A stretch of 64,000 nucleotides of DNA from Phocoena phocoena (Eukaryota > Chordata > Mammalia > Artiodactyla > Phocoenidae), in NCBI RefSeq assembly GCF_963924675.1, contig NC_089232.1:46912522-46976521 (forward strand). Direction: 5' to 3'. Under the pieces are notes generated by a model, which made no database searches, had not been told where the DNA came from, and saw only the letters and a program-made list of their open reading frames with translations. Shown piece by piece: positions 10,710 to 23,126 of the stretch (position 1 is its first letter; the number at the start of each line of letters is the position of its first letter). Made by a program: the position numbers and the translations under genes.

Positions 10710-11450
10710 TAAGTTTCTCAGAATATAGTCAGGAGACATAAACTACACAATAAATTTGAATGCTTAATAATTAAAGAATTAAGAACTATAAAAGGGGATT
10801 AGCATAATAGGAGATTATCTACCAAATTATAAAGAGAACACTAAAGAATACAAGAAGAGCAGTTATTGGGAGCAGCCACTAACCCTAGGACTAAGACAGA
10901 ACACTCAACAAAATAGCAAATCTGGAAAAGGGGTCCTGCCTCTGAGGGTTGGCATCTAGACCTCATTGAAGAAAGTAAGGTTATAGCCAATAGAATGGCA
11001 GGAAATTCTGTGAAGGATCTGTGCTTGTGGAACTTTCTGGGATGGAATCCACCTTCTGGGACAGTGAGGGATGCCGCACATGGGGAGATGTGCTGTGGAA
11101 GTCACCCTCTGGGCTGCAAGGGAAAGCTGTCAACAAGGAAGTGGTACAAAGAGAACTTAAAACTCATTGGGGTGGTGCATTAAGATGCTATCATTTAGAA
11201 TGCTGGCAGAAGTTGTCATGGAGGGCTGCTGTGCACTGCTGACTTGGCACACATAGTAAGTTAAGAGAGAGCACACACAGGAAGCAAGAAGAAGACACCC
11301 TTTCTCTGCCAGGTCCATTGAAAGTTCTTTGCTTTCAAGAGCTGAAACAAAGGCTAACTTTATTCCAGCTGATGGGAGAAAATTCCAGTATTACAAGCAC
11401 AACAATTAAGAGTGAATTTGGTACCTAAAGGCTATATATTTGTTAAATGT
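10710..11450 (-). mobile_element. 3' LTR of the ERV-L provirus
   Basis: Shares a collinear set of words with 15872-16655: 'ataattaaagaatta' region, 'accctaggactaagacagaacac' versus 'acccttagggttggagcagagcacac', the 'ggaagcaagaagaagacacc' versus 'accagcaagaagtatccc' block, and the 'tacaagcacaacaa' versus 'cacaagcagaacaa' block near the TG end. The two LTRs are strongly diverged, consistent with an old insertion. In the - direction the LTR runs from about 11450 to 10710. Confidence 0.65.
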
Positions 11451-14400
11451 TATAGTCCATCCCTTTGGCTACTTACTTTCATATGCACCCTTCTACTACA
11501 TTTGAATTTCTGTATAACAAGAAAACCACTCGGTTTTCCAATAACAAGATACAGCTACCTTTTGCACAAGTGAAGAAGTTCTTAAACTTTCCCCCAAATG
11601 CATAATCCCAGCAGTTACTGTACCCACACCTTTAGTTATAGTACTACTAAATATTCTGTTACCTGTATGTTAAATTGTAAAGCTAATAGTCAACAGCTTT
11701 ATTTAGAATTACAATGGAAATAAGACAAAAATAGCATGTATAAAGGAGCACATACATACTATAAGCAAAGAGAAAAAAGACAAAGCTATTGCTGTCATCA
11801 TTTCTTTAATTGGTCAAAAGAGAATAGTTGATAATTTAGAGATTCCTTACTCTAATACCTATTCCCTATTTTCCCCAAACTTATGCAGGATCTCAGTTGA
11901 GGTTCTTTACCTGGTTGAACATGCCAATGAAAAATTATCACTTGCCATCTGGTTCTATAAGAATAAAGTCATTAGCCACGGCAGTCGTAACCTTCAACAT
12001 ACCCTGAAAGGAGTTCGGGTGGAGATCCGGAATGAGGCACTCTGTGCTCTGGGAAAAACTGGCAGAACAGGCCTTCAGGATAGTTAGATATTTTCAGGAG
12101 AAGATTTTATGAGCCCAAATTCTTGCATCTTCTCATATTTAGAAAAGCACTGAAATCATTAAAGGGTACATCTGCTCCTCATGACTTGCAGCAAGGCTCT
12201 GCCAACATGTGTGCTTGACTGCATGTACCACCCCCCCTTCATTAAAATCATATATAATACTGACCTTCCCCGCTACCTCTTCAGGGCAGCTCCTCAGAGC
12301 TATCTGAGATGCTGTCTCCCAGACTACAGTCCTCCTTGTGCCCCAAAGAAAACTTAACTCACAACTCTTGGGTTGTGCATTTTTTTCAGTTGACAAATGA
12401 CTCAAAACTTTATTCCCAAAGTTTCTGTATTCTTAAACTGTTATGCCTTCTTTTTTCAGTTGTAGTTTTCTCTTAACCTTTACTATTGAGCATATCTATT
12501 GAGCATATAAGTACTAAGAAGGACCCTAGTGAATTATTTGGATTGTGGACATTGTTTTCCTTGTCACCATTACATAGCAGCAATCTGATTTTTCCTTTAT
12601 AATTGCGAACAACCTCTTCAACCAGCAGAGAAACCCTCTGTCCTGCCTGTTGTTTCAGTGGCACAAGGATCCAAAATGGTTAGATATCAGTCAGATTTCC
12701 CAATACCATGAAGACATTCCTTATTTTCAATAGTCAAATTATTCCCTCCTTTGGAACTGAGACCTCCAAACCAGCAAAATTTAAGATTCTTATTACAGGA
12801 AATGAACATTCTGACATTATGTTATTGAGTATAACAGCGAGAAGAGCCACTCCCACTTCATGATTCCCAGAACCATGTACTCTGGCTATGGGGAGACAGC
12901 ATGGCAGAATGGTCTTTGGTTCAAAGCATATACTGGATCCTATAAGACAGAACTCTATCCTTTCAGGGTGTTGTCTCCCAATTGGTGCTATAAAGGAGAC
13001 ATCAGTAAGCCATTTCACTTTTCAATGAGTCCAACTGATTTCAAGCAATGCGACATGTTTTAAGGTTAGTTCTACTGACATTAGCCCATTGTTATATCTT
13101 ATTTGATAAAATAAGTTCCTTGATCAGAAGCAATGCTATGTGGAATGCCATGATGGTTTACAAGGCATTCTCTGAGATTCTGGAAAGCAGTGTTGCCAGA
13201 ACATTTACAGTAAGGTAACGAAAATCCATATCCAGAAAATGTACCTATTCTAGTATGAAAAATTATCTTCCCAATCCATGATGAAATGTTGTCAAATTGC
13301 CATAAGGTGACTGGCTTTTACATCCAGGCAATGATGACCTATTCAGGGCTCAGTGTTCACCTCAACTATTGGAAAATTAGGCACTCAGCAGTATCATTAT
13401 CCAGGCTATTCTTGGTAAAAGAAAGTACATTATTGTTTGCCCATAAACAGCCTCTAGTCCTGCCAATGTAGATCTTAGTTCAGAGGATTACTGAGCAAAC
13501 ACTGAGATGGCAGGGGAAATAGTCTGGCTGACATCCAACAGAGTGTGCCACTTTGTCCAACAGATTATGAGGAGCCCACCCTAAAGGGGACGCTTTTTGC
13601 TGAACATTAACATGAGACACAAGTTCCTTCATAGTCTGTGCCCATTCTGAGAGGTCCATTCATACCTCTTCCCAGTATTTCTTCATCACTAATTTTTCAA
13701 TCCTGTTTTTTTCCAGACTTTGACCATCCAGCGAACCAGTTAGTGGCTCCCCATGAATTAGTGTAGATTCATGCCTCCAGCTATCTCTTACTCAGACAAA
13801 CTGGATAACCAAATGTAAATGTACTGTTTGAAGTTTTCACCATTAGGAGGAGTTTTTTTTACCACACTTCTTAAGTGAGGATTATCTCTGAGTGGGGCTG
13901 CGGTGTCTTATTACTGCATTTTGGTAATATTTGTATGTCATATTAAAGCCATCTCCTAACCAGGCTTGAGTTGTTTTTTTTTTTTTCCTCAGTCAACTAA
14001 TCTTAAGTAATACCCCATGTTCCCAAAATCCATGGACACAGATTGAAGGATATGAGACAATACCAAAAGAGTTGATATCAAAAAGTGTCTGAGCTACCTT
14101 CTATGCATATCAGTTATACCATCTGGACCTGCCCAATCTGTTTTTACTCATAGAGGACTGTGCTATTATTCTCTCATTGTACAAGCACAATATAACATTC
14201 TTATTCACCAAGGACACTTTAAGTATCATTGAATCAGCTGGATCATAAGTCTCAAGCAGTAGAGTGGTTTGAAGTACAGCCTGAACTTGTTGCAGAGTCT
14301 CCTCTTGCTCTGGTCCTCACTTGAAACTGGCAACCATTTGACACTTTGTGGATCTAAGTAGCATACTCAAATGTGGTACATGTTGTCTTCAAAATCCCCC

Positions 14401-14500
14401 CAAAATAAAACTATCAAGTTTTTTGCCAGTTACTGTGGTAAGAGGTATAAGGAGCAGCTGTTTGTCTTTTATCACGTAAGAGATATCTTTACATGCTCTA
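11451..14500 (-). pseudogene. ERV-L pol 3' half: integrase and downstream remnant
   Basis: On the - strand GIPHSIASDQGTYFI is read from 13149 to 13105. It contains the DQGT-type second catalytic Asp of a retroviral integrase. Flanking sequence is consistent with the rest of an integrase core but is broken by stops. Between about 11900 and 12850 further - strand fragments exist (for instance an open stretch 12734-13018) that I cannot assign; ERV-L elements often carry a dUTPase-like segment after pol, but no motif is readable here. Confidence 0.65.
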
Positions 14501-15120
14501 GACTACTAAACCTTCAGATGGGAGACAATGATGTGAGATTGTGGGAAATTTCACTGAGATGAGGGTCCTCTAACTTTTTGTAAGGTTTCTCACTCACCTT
14601 CTAATCTGTGCATGTCTTAGTAAGGTATTTAAAACGCTTGCTACTTCCTGCTCATCAGATCCAATCAATATAATATTCTCAATGTAGAAGACCAGTGTCA
14701 TGTTTTATGGGATGTCAAAATCATTAAGACCTCTTCAGACTATATTACGGTATAGAACAGAGGAATTGACAGTCTGTGGCAAGACTGAAGGCCTCATCTT
14801 GTTCAGGTCAGGTGATAGCAAACTGTTTTTGGCGGTCCTTACAAAATAGTATGGGGGAAAAGAGATGATTTATTCAGTAAAGGTAGTACATCTTAAAGAG
14901 TAGCTACAACTGGAGTCATTATTTGATTAAGTCTGTAATAATCCACAGTTATTCTCTAAGATCTATCCAACTGGTAAGTTAAACGGAGGATAGGATAGGC
15001 ATCTCCTCCAGGTTATGTTACCACAGACTTTTGAACAAAAGAAAGCTACTTTCCTCAGAAAACAAAGTACTTTCACTGGTAAGGGAGGATCAAAGTGATC
15101 TGAGGGTTGAAGGTTGTTTC
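14500..15120 (-). pseudogene. ERV-L reverse transcriptase remnant (YIDD box changed to YIEN)
   Basis: The - strand reads LVFYIENIILIGSDEQEV across about 14692-14639, the RT palm motif of ERV-L with the tetrad at 14686-14675. The two catalytic aspartates of the usual YIDD are Glu and Asn here, so this copy is inactive apart from its stops. Upstream (in element direction) a 'TDLIK' and 'KDRQKQFAI' order at about 14930 and 14840 matches RT finger/palm spacing. The 5' part of the domain is cut by the CHR-2 SINE at 15146. Confidence 0.75.
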
Positions 15121-15145
15121 AGGGTTTCAGAATCCCTCTATTTCT

Positions 15146-15358
15146 TTTCTTTTTTTTTTTTTTTTTGGCGGTACGCGGGCCTCTCACTGCCGTGGCCTCT
15201 CCCGCTGCGGAGCACAGGCTCTGGACGCGCAGGCTCAGCGGCCACGGCTCACGGGCCCAGCCGCTCCGCGGCATGTGGAATCTTCCCTGACCGGGGCACG
15301 AACCCGTGTCCCCCGCATCGGCAGGCGGACTCTCAACCACTGTGCCACCAGGGAAGCC
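15146..15358 (-). mobile_element. CHR-2-type SINE, - strand, inside ERV-L
   Basis: Poly-T followed by the reverse complement of a CHR-2 body ending 'cagggaagccc'. The 18-base target-site duplication cagaatccctctatttct is perfect (15128-15145 and 15359-15376). This shows the SINE inserted after the ERV-L had integrated. Confidence 0.97.
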
Positions 15359-15376
15359 CAGAATCCCTCTATTTCT

Positions 15377-15871
15377 GAATCAATGTCCTAACCTTCACAC
15401 AGGAAACTCTGAATTCAACTGACTATGTAATTCAACAACCTGTACAATTAAATTTTATGTTTGATTTTCCAACAGTACTAGCCTGGTGGGCAGAAGAAAT
15501 AAAAGATTAATTTAGGGTTAATCTCCACTTGACAGTTTTTGAAACTTAGAATTAAAGGACCCAATCTTCTTATCTTCTTTCTGTAAGTCATCCTGTGCAC
15601 TCAGTTGATGCCTCCCACACATAGTCCTTGTAGTCAGCACTACTGCCCTAAAGGTCAAGTGTGGCATCTGATTGGGTTCCCAAGAAACTTGCTTCAGTGG
15701 GCATTTCAGTACAATTAACCATAGTTAACAGCTTGATCATTTGTAGTGTCACTTTATGTCATTTGTGACTACCAACACATTTCCAATTGGCAAGAATTTC
15801 AGAACTATGCTCAAGCCAAAGTCATGATCAAACCAATCCTCAAATCCCATTCCTAGTACCAATTCTATATT
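15377..15871 (-). mobile_element. ERV-L leader and residual gag region with primer site
   Basis: In the - direction this follows the 5' LTR. The segment 15863-15846 reads ttggtactaggaatggg-like sequence, matching the ERV-L primer-binding region style. The remaining 450 bases should hold the start of gag but show no readable capsid or zinc-knuckle motif. Confidence 0.5.
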
Positions 15872-16655
15872 AGGGGCCAACTGGGAGACAGGATCTAGAG
15901 AACAATTTGAACAGGGAAATATTATTATAAAGAATTATTAGTAATAACAGGGATTGAAGTAATGGAATATTAGCTGCCAAGGGTTAAAGAGAATTCTAAA
16001 GGAAACAGGGATATCATATATAAAGAGAGGTCATTACCCTTAGGGTTGGAGCAGAGCACACATTTAAGGACATCTGAAAGAGTACTCCCCATCTCCAGGC
16101 CTCCTGAGAAAGGGTACAATTATGATGTACTAGATGGTAAAGACACTGAGTTGCAGCACAGGTGGAAATCTCTAGGAATCCATCCTCTGGGTGTTTGGGG
16201 AAACCAACCACATAACGGTTCTGTGCTGTTGGAAGTGGTTGGGAATATACCCTCTGTGGTGCCAGAAAAAGCCTCCAGCAGGGAGATGCTGTACCTGGAA
16301 TCTACTGGTAATTATTGAGGAGCTGAAAGGAGTTATCTATGGGGAAGTGGCAAGCATGAAAGTCACTGAATTATCCATTATTACTAATACCTTGGGAAGA
16401 TTCTCTCTGGAATTTGGGGGGATGCTGCCCATGGGGAGGTGACATACACTGATGGCTGCTACTTGCTGCAGGAACCTATCAAAAGAGTACACACAAGAAC
16501 CAGCAAGAAGTATCCCTTCCCTTCCGAGTATCCCTCCAGTGTCCTCTACCTACAAAGCTTAAAATTATGCCTCTGGCAAAGAAGAAATTTTTTAGTATCA
16601 CAAGCAGAACAACGAAGGGTATATTTGGAGCTGAGAAGCAATATATTGATAACTA
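15872..16655 (-). mobile_element. 5' LTR of the ERV-L provirus
   Basis: In the - direction the LTR starts TGTTAGTTATC at 16655 and ends before the primer-like sequence near 15871. It is collinear with the segment at 10710-11450. Spurious + strand frames of 83-93 codons cross it. Confidence 0.65.
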
Positions 16656-16669
16656 ACACACTAGGCATT

Positions 16670-17160
16670 AGAAGAGACAGGACCAAATGCCCCAAAGCCA
16701 AAAGAAAAATAGAAGTATAAACTAACTATGGTGATACAGATGATTTGGCATTGGCAGATTAGAATTTTATGATTATTATGTGCAAAAAAAATAAAGGAAA
16801 CATTGACAATGTTACAAAAGTGTTGGGATCTATAAGAAATCAAATGAATATTCTACAGCTGAAAAATATAATAATTAGAACAAATTTTATTAAAAATATA
16901 AGAACACAAAATTAATAATTCAATTTACGGGGTTAATAACAATTATTAAAAAGCATATCATTAGGAAACTTGAAACTAAGCCAGTAGGAAATATTCCAAT
17001 TGAAACGCAAAGAAGGAAAAAATAAAGAATGGAAAAGCCAGTGAGGCCTATATGGTATGACATGGTGAAAAAATTAACACATATTTAATAGAAGTCTCTA
17101 AAGGAGAAGAACAAAAGAGAGAAAAAAAATTGAAGAAATATTGGTTCTGCTTGACTTATC
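16670..17160 (+). mobile_element. Old LINE-1/HAL1 fragment (ORF1-like region)
   Basis: A-rich + strand with the word order 'ggttaataacaattatt', 'ggaaagccagtgagg' and 'gaagtctctaaaggagaagaacaaaagagag' that resembles the ORF1 3' part of old L1 or HAL1 elements. Highly diverged; no open frame. Confidence 0.45.
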
Positions 17161-17735
17161 TGGAATGGGTGTTTCTAGCTTCAAATGATCTCTCTTGAAT
17201 TCTAGAAACTATCCTTTGACAGAAGACCAGGATGTGTTAATTTTCCCTACCACAGTAACTTAAGAGGACATGCAGAATTTTAGAATGTGAAGGACAAAAT
17301 TTGAATAGGTTGAGATTTAGAAGATTGAAATGATTGGAAAGCTGTCCTCCAGGACTTAGAGTGCCACTAAAACAATTTAATCGAATATCATTGTAATTAT
17401 ATCCTAAAGGGATTGTTTTGGAGGTTTGTGTTTGCTTTTCTGTCCTGTGGAGTGACCATCAGTATAAAAGCTTCTACATAAATTAGTTGAGTAAACAATC
17501 AATCTTGCAAAGTGGCTATTCTCAGTAGCTTGAATGATGACTAATGATTTCATAATTATCCTGGGAGAAATGAAGACCTTACTGAGTATATAAAAGCTTA
17601 CAAAGTCGAGATTAGTTGCTAGTATTTGCCTTTACACTAGGTAAAGTTAGGAGATGAAACCTAGAAGGCACCAGCAGCACATATAACTCCTTATTGAACA
17701 AATCTATTTCCTGTTACTTTTCCTGAAGATTTCAT
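17161..17735. other. No recognisable feature
   Basis: A+T-rich sequence without repeat consensus or coding signal that I can recognise. Confidence 0.55.
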
Positions 17736-17749
17736 CTCATAAAGCTTTT

Positions 17750-17950
17750 TTTTTTTTTTTTTTTTTTTTTTTGCGGTACGCGGGCCTCTCACTGTTGTGG
17801 CCTCTCCCATTGCGGAGCACAGGCTCCAGACGCGCAGGCTCAGCGGCCATAGCCGCTCCGCGGCATGCGGGATCTTCCCGGACCGGGGCACGACCCCGTG
17901 TCCCCTGCATCGGCAGGCGGACTCTCAACCACTGCGCCACCGGGGAAGCC
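17750..17950 (-). mobile_element. CHR-2-type SINE, - strand, with 13-nt internal deletion
   Basis: Reverse complement of the CHR-2 body with a perfect B box (revcomp of gggcacgacccc region, one change). Compared with the other four copies, 13 bases are missing at about 17849/17850 (between 'gcggccat' and 'agccgctccgcgg'). The target-site duplication ctcataaagctttt occurs at 17736-17749 and 17951-17964. Confidence 0.95.
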
Positions 17951-17964
17951 CTCATAAAGCTTTT

Positions 17965-18334
17965 AACATAGTAAAAAGTGTAATTCTTGGATTACAGATC
18001 TTCTTTGAATTTAAGTAAATGCTGATTCACAGACAGTCCATAATATATTACTTACTTGGGGTTTAAGCAAAAGATAAATTATGAAATTGCCTATATACCT
18101 CAGGAGAGTTAGTCTTTGATTCAGTCTCTGAAATTATTAATGTGAATAGAGTATAGCAAAATACGACTCAAAAGATATGAAATTGTTTACAAATAACTTG
18201 AAATATAATTTCAACTCTTCTGGTTGCTGTCCACTAAGTATGGGAAAGGAAGAAACTGCCACTCAATATTTGAAATAAAACTGTGTATTCTTACTCAGCA
18301 ATGGAGAGTTGTGCCTATAAGACACAGTATCACT
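17965..18334. other. No recognisable feature
   Basis: Spacer between two SINEs; nothing recognised. Confidence 0.55.
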
Positions 18335-18700
18335 GGGACTTCCCTGGTGGTCCAGTGGTAAAGAATCCACCTTACAATGCAGGGGACGTGGGTTCAATCC
18401 CTGGTCGGGGAGCTAGGATCCCACATATGGCAGGGCAGCTGAGCCCGAGTGCCACAGCTACTGAGCTCGCACGCCTCAACTAGAGAGCCTATGCTAAGTG
18501 CCACAGACTACAGAGTCCATGAGCCCTGGAGCCTGTGCGCCACAACTAGAAAGAAGCCCGCGTGCCACAGGGAAGAGCCCTTGCATAGCAACGAAAGACC
18601 CTGCATGCCTAAACGAAGATCCTGTGTGCCAAAACTAAGACCTGATGCAGCCAAAAATAATAAAATAAAATAAATAAATCTTAAAAAAAAACAAAAAACA
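18335..18700 (+). mobile_element. CHR-1-type SINE (tRNA-derived), + strand
   Basis: Begins 'gggacttccctggtggtcc' and has an A box (tggtccagtgg) and a B box (ggttcaatccc), then a tRNA-unrelated body of repeated 'gccacaactag'-like words, and ends in an A-rich (AAATA)n tail. The flanks carry a diverged duplication (gacacagtatc at 18321 and gacagtatc at 18701). Longer and more diverged than the CHR-2 copies, consistent with greater age. Confidence 0.92.
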
Positions 18701-18710
18701 GACAGTATCT

Positions 18711-19640
18711 CTGAACAAAGTACACTGCTGATCTTAGATATGGGTTTTATGAAACGCATATATCAGAAATTGGTGGGCTAATCAGAAGCAAGAGTGTTTA
18801 GGAATAGGATGACCTTTGGCCTCAGTTACAGGATTGCGGCTGCCACCAATTGGTTGACCTTCAGAGTGTGGGGCAGTCCAATTATAGGATAGTTGAAGTT
18901 CTCATTGGTTAGGAGGATTTTTAAATCAATTTTGGAAGTTCATTTCTATTAAGGTCAAATAATAATCAGCATTTCTGTAGGAGAATAGAAACTTTTTATT
19001 TTCAAGTATTAAAAACAAAAAATATATACCTTTAAAGTAATTAGAAATGCAGCTTTTCTATCTCCACTGTCTAATATACTAAACGATAAAAGTAAAAAAG
19101 GAAAAGAAATTGCAAGTTTGTCATACAAAAAGGGAGCTGGTAAACAAATCTGTGTGGGACTGCAGTAAATAGTCCTGCTTCAATGATCTCTTTATAGTTA
19201 ATCCTGTAGTGGGTAAACTGAAATAATTTTAAATTAATTTAAAGAAAGAAAAACATTAAGTAGCTGCCTTTTTGCAGAGAATGAAGAAAAAGCTAAACAG
19301 ATATTTATTTTAACTATTTTTGCAATAACGAACTGCCCACCATCATACTTTCTGGCTTCCATTACAATATGCCATATTCTCCTATTAATACCTAAGACCA
19401 GTTGTACACAGCATCCAAAAACCACAATTAGAAATTTAGTTCACTGTGTGATGAACAAATAACTTATTCAAAGTTTGTGCAATATTTTACCAAGAGGCCA
19501 AACTTATTGTCCTTTAGAGATCACTTATTTCAATCCAATTAATATGAATATAGAAAACTAGGTTATTTCCCATGTAATTATCATCAAAATTTAACTGCTG
19601 TGCTAAAGAGAGTTGAAGAATGTTATTGTGTTGGAAAAGA
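18711..19640. other. No recognisable feature
   Basis: A+T-rich; no repeat or open frame of note. Confidence 0.55.
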
Positions 19641-19644
19641 GAAT

Positions 19645-19915
19645 GGAACTAGATTTACTGAACCCCTGTTATTTTTCTAGATGCTGTTCTATGTAATCAG
19701 CTTGTTTTCTCATGTTATATATTTAATTTTCACAGTAGCTGTCATATTTTCTTTATGAAAAACATCACACATAAATACACAAATAAGCCTTACTTTTAGA
19801 CAATTTTGTAGATGAACAATCTATGGCTCAGAAAGATTTGATAAATTTCTCTGGTTAAAAAATAAATTGGGGGAGCAGGGACTCAAATCCAGCCCTGCCT
19901 AACATGTAAGCCCAT
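19645..19915 (-). mobile_element. MIR SINE, - strand
   Basis: Reads in the - direction: 'ttttgtagatgaacaatctatggctcagaaag' (complement of the MIR 3' half) followed by 'ggggagcagggactcaaatccagccctgcc', the reverse complement of the MIR tRNA-like promoter part. A foreign (ACAA)-rich patch near 19770 may be an indel. Confidence 0.65.
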
Positions 19916-20940
19916 GGGAGCTCTATGATGAAATAAAACTAAAACTCATTGCCTCTTTCCCATTGCAAATTAATCTTAATCTTGGTGAATTATTCTGTGT
20001 TGTGAATATCAAGAATGTTTAACTATGGAACTTATAATTTCTGTTACCTAGGCTATATATGAGTTTGTGGGAGAAACAACTGAATTTGCCAAATGGGTTA
20101 TGTGGATTTACAATTTTCAGCAAATATTATTTATGGAATTTCCCACCGTCCTACAAATTGAGCCATATACCATGCACACTAAAGTGCTTGCCTTGGAGGA
20201 ACTCAAGTAGGGCAGCTCTAATAGTCTATTTTGTTTTTTAAGGTGTTGTCATTCAACTTATTGGAAGGTACATGACAGAACAATGCTTCCCCCTTTTCAG
20301 TAAATGACACCACATTTCTTGTTGTTTTCCAATTTTCTAGCTCTCTGTAGTGCTCCATGACTTTCCAGCAACAATTTTGACTGTGCTGGGTAGTTTATTA
20401 GTCAATTCCTTCAACACCCAGGGATCCATTTTATTTGGTCCTGCTGGTTTATGTATGTTCACATTTTTTAAAAAGTATTCCCTGGTGAGTTTTAGTCAGC
20501 AGTCATTTTTTCACTTCTTTCCAATTCTGTAAACTTCATTTTCTTTATCAGCATTATTTTCTTAGTTTGTTATACTATCTCCAATTTTTAGTCTCTTCTT
20601 GTTTCCTGTGAATCATGGACTTTAAAAAAAAATTAGCTAATTTTCTCATCTCTTCAGAGTAACTGTTCATTTCTCTAATTTTTTTCCCCCTTGCTACTGG
20701 AATCTATGTTTTCTGATATCACATTGAATTCTATCATTGTAAGTGCCTTTTTGCCCTTATGCCAGATTCTACCCCATTTATTCCCTGTCTCTATGTGGTC
20801 TTACTATTTAAGCACATCAGAGTTTGCCCTTCTGATCACTAGGATATGGATACTCCAGTTCATAAATTTTATATTTAAGTTCTCTATTAAATTGCTTGAT
20901 GGAATACTATCCATAGTAGAAAAAAAGACAAATGTGGTAT
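19916..20940. other. No confidently recognised feature
   Basis: A+T-rich, pyrimidine-rich on the + strand between 20280 and 20930. The several 60-100-codon frames here show no recognisable protein. Confidence 0.5.
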
Positions 20941-20942
20941 AT

Positions 20943-20945
<3 letters not shown>

Positions 20946-20984
<39 letters not shown>
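20946..20984. repeat. (CA)n microsatellite
   Basis: About 19 uninterrupted CA units. Likely length-polymorphic. Confidence 0.97.
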
Positions 20985-20991
<7 letters not shown>

Positions 20992-22099
20992 AACACAGGG
21001 TGATATAAATCATGAAAGAGCTTTATGTTGCCCATTGTAAGTCCAAGATTCAGATGCCTAAGTTTATACTTCTTGAATAATGGCCCCTACATATTAATTA
21101 TATTTCAGCTTCGTATTCAGACTCTTTCACACATATCCTGTTTAGCAAAAGGAGAACAGCTACTAGTAGTGAAAGAACTAACAGAACCAGAGATATGCAA
21201 GGCTCTTATGGAGCTGTGTTTCTGACCTCATATATTGGCAATTACTCTTCCATTTTAAAAATTCTTTTTGGGAACCAGCCAAAGTGAATTCCAGTTGTGA
21301 TTCACACACGTGTTGGGCATTCCTTTCAGCTTCCAGAGAAGTTTATAGCTGGCTGCCTTTATAAAGTTAAATGTCTTCCCACAATCCCTACTTAGCTCCT
21401 AATCTGTACCTTCTTTCTCCACATGAAGATGCTATAAAATTTACACTTGAGAATACAGAATAGTATTCTCCCTGTGTTGCTTTTTATGTGTTTTATCAGC
21501 TTGATGTGTCAAAAGTCTTGCTAAGACACTTAATACTGAATTCACTGAATACAATGGAATAAACTACATATATATTAGCTATGGACTCAAATAAGACATC
21601 ATGGTAGAGCACTTGTTGGTAGAGAACAATTCAATACAGGATACTGATTCTTACTGGCTAAGAGCTTACAGTACAGTCTATAGGGCCAGCTGTTGCTTAC
21701 TAGGAATGTAAGAATGTAAATCAAAGCACAGGGAAATTATACATATTGGTATTGTGCTTTAGTGGCATGTATGTGTATATACATTTAATCATACATATTC
21801 TCTTTCTCTGTCTCTGTTTCTTGTATATAGTATGCATGACATTTGATGAATGTACTTAAATGTTATCTTGTAAGTACTTTAGAGATAAATAGGATTTCAT
21901 GCACATGCAAAATATGGAGGGTTTTAAAATATGAAATGTGTATCTTTGTTCACAAATTCAACTAATATTTATTGGGTGCCTAATCTATACCATTTGAATC
22001 ACATATATTCTCTCTCTTAATAATTATGTTTATATTGTGAATGTGATCATATCATCAGGGCATATAGCAGAACAAAATGGAAGAAGACAAGATCTTTGT
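20985..22099. other. No recognisable feature
   Basis: A+T-rich sequence; nothing recognised apart from a short TCTCTGTCTC patch near 21800. Confidence 0.5.
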
Positions 22100-22835
22100 G
22101 CTGTTCTTGTATGAGTCACTCTCAGGAAAAGTAAAAAATAAATAGACTTGCACGTTGAGAAAAAGAGAAAGCATCAGTTCCAAAGTCTAAAATCACAAAT
22201 GTGAGTTCCCAAATAAGGGAGAAATAGAATAGAAAAAAAATTATCCAATATATAATACAAATTAATGATCCAAAGTTAAAGAACAATTGACATTCCCAAC
22301 ATATAACCAGACAGTAATGAAAAAGGTCATACCTAGACATGTCATTTTCAAAACCAAAACTTCTAGAGTATAAAGTTTAAAAAAATGTGTATCAACAATC
22401 AAACATGACAAATGAAATAAACCAAAATACAATCTACAAAAGGAAAAGAATCAATCCGGCATCAAACATATCACCAGCAACGCCTGATACTAAAAGCCAA
22501 TAGATTAATTCTTTCAAAGTACTATTGGAAACATTCAACATTAATATCTATACCTAAGTAAAAATTTCACTCAAATACGAAGGTATAATAAATATACTTT
22601 AAAATGTGCAACAACTCTGAATATCTCAAACAAATTTAAAAAAAATATTTCTGTTTATATTTCTTCAGCATGATTTTTACTTGATATTAATCACATTCCT
22701 CAATTTAAAGTGCATCAAAATCATGTATATTTTCATTTTTTATGTGTTTGATGGCTGATTTGGGATACACTTTAACCCCACTGCAATCCTATTTTCTCTT
22801 AACATTGTATATTTAAATACAGCCACTCTTATGTT
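22100..22835 (+). mobile_element. Probable old LINE-1 ORF2 fragment
   Basis: A-rich + strand sequence; 'tatctatacctaagtaaaaatttcactcaaatacgaaggt' near 22540-22585 resembles a diverged ORF2 segment (the 'y-p-k-n-f-h-s-k-t-k-v' region). It is collinear with clearer L1 sequence at 23127-23592 and 24727-25080, so all may be one element interrupted by LTRs. Confidence 0.4.
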
Positions 22836-22839
22836 TTAA

Positions 22840-23126
22840 ATATGCCCCTCTTTCATAAATGAGGCCCTAATCCAACAGGACTCTTATTCTTATAAGAAGA
22901 GGAAGAGATACCAAGAGTGTGTGTGTACTGAGGAAAGCCCATGTAAGGGCACAGTGAGAAGGTGTCTGTCTGAAACCTAGGAAGAAAGGCCTCACCAGAA
23001 ACCAACATTATCAGCACCTTGATCTTGGACTTCCAGCCTCCAGAACTGTGAGAAAATAAATTTCTGTTGTTTAAGCCACTCAGTCTGTAGTTTTCTGTTA
23101 TGACAGTCTGGGTAGACAAATACACT
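22840..23126 (+). mobile_element. MLT1-type LTR (MaLR), + strand
   Basis: Shows the MLT1 signature order: 'ccctaatccaacaggactc', 'cttataagaagaggaag', then 'gcaccttgatcttggacttccagcctccagaactgtgag' with AATAAA at 23056 and 'gttgtttaagccactcagtctg' before the end. Solo LTR, no internal MaLR sequence. Confidence 0.85.

Larger units (their letters stand above)
10710..16655 (-). mobile_element. ERV-L provirus with two LTRs, pol remnant, - strand
   Basis: Two similar flanking segments (10710-11450 and 15872-16655) enclose - strand pol remnants with RT and integrase motifs. Directly inside the upstream LTR (in - strand direction) lies ggtactaggaatggg (revcomp of 15846-15860), the style of the leucine-tRNA primer site that gives ERV-L its name. 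Only about 750 bases of proviral sequence separate this site from the RT region once the SINE is discounted, so gag is largely missing. There is no env, as usual for ERV-L. All frames are broken. Confidence 0.8.

Noticed and set aside
18285..18673. Short frames across the CHR-1 SINE
   Set aside because: They are SINE sequence; the same kind of frames occur in the copy at 57.4 kb.
20946..20984. CA tract as Z-DNA regulatory element
   Set aside because: Ordinary (CA)n microsatellites are frequent; nothing nearby suggests a promoter.
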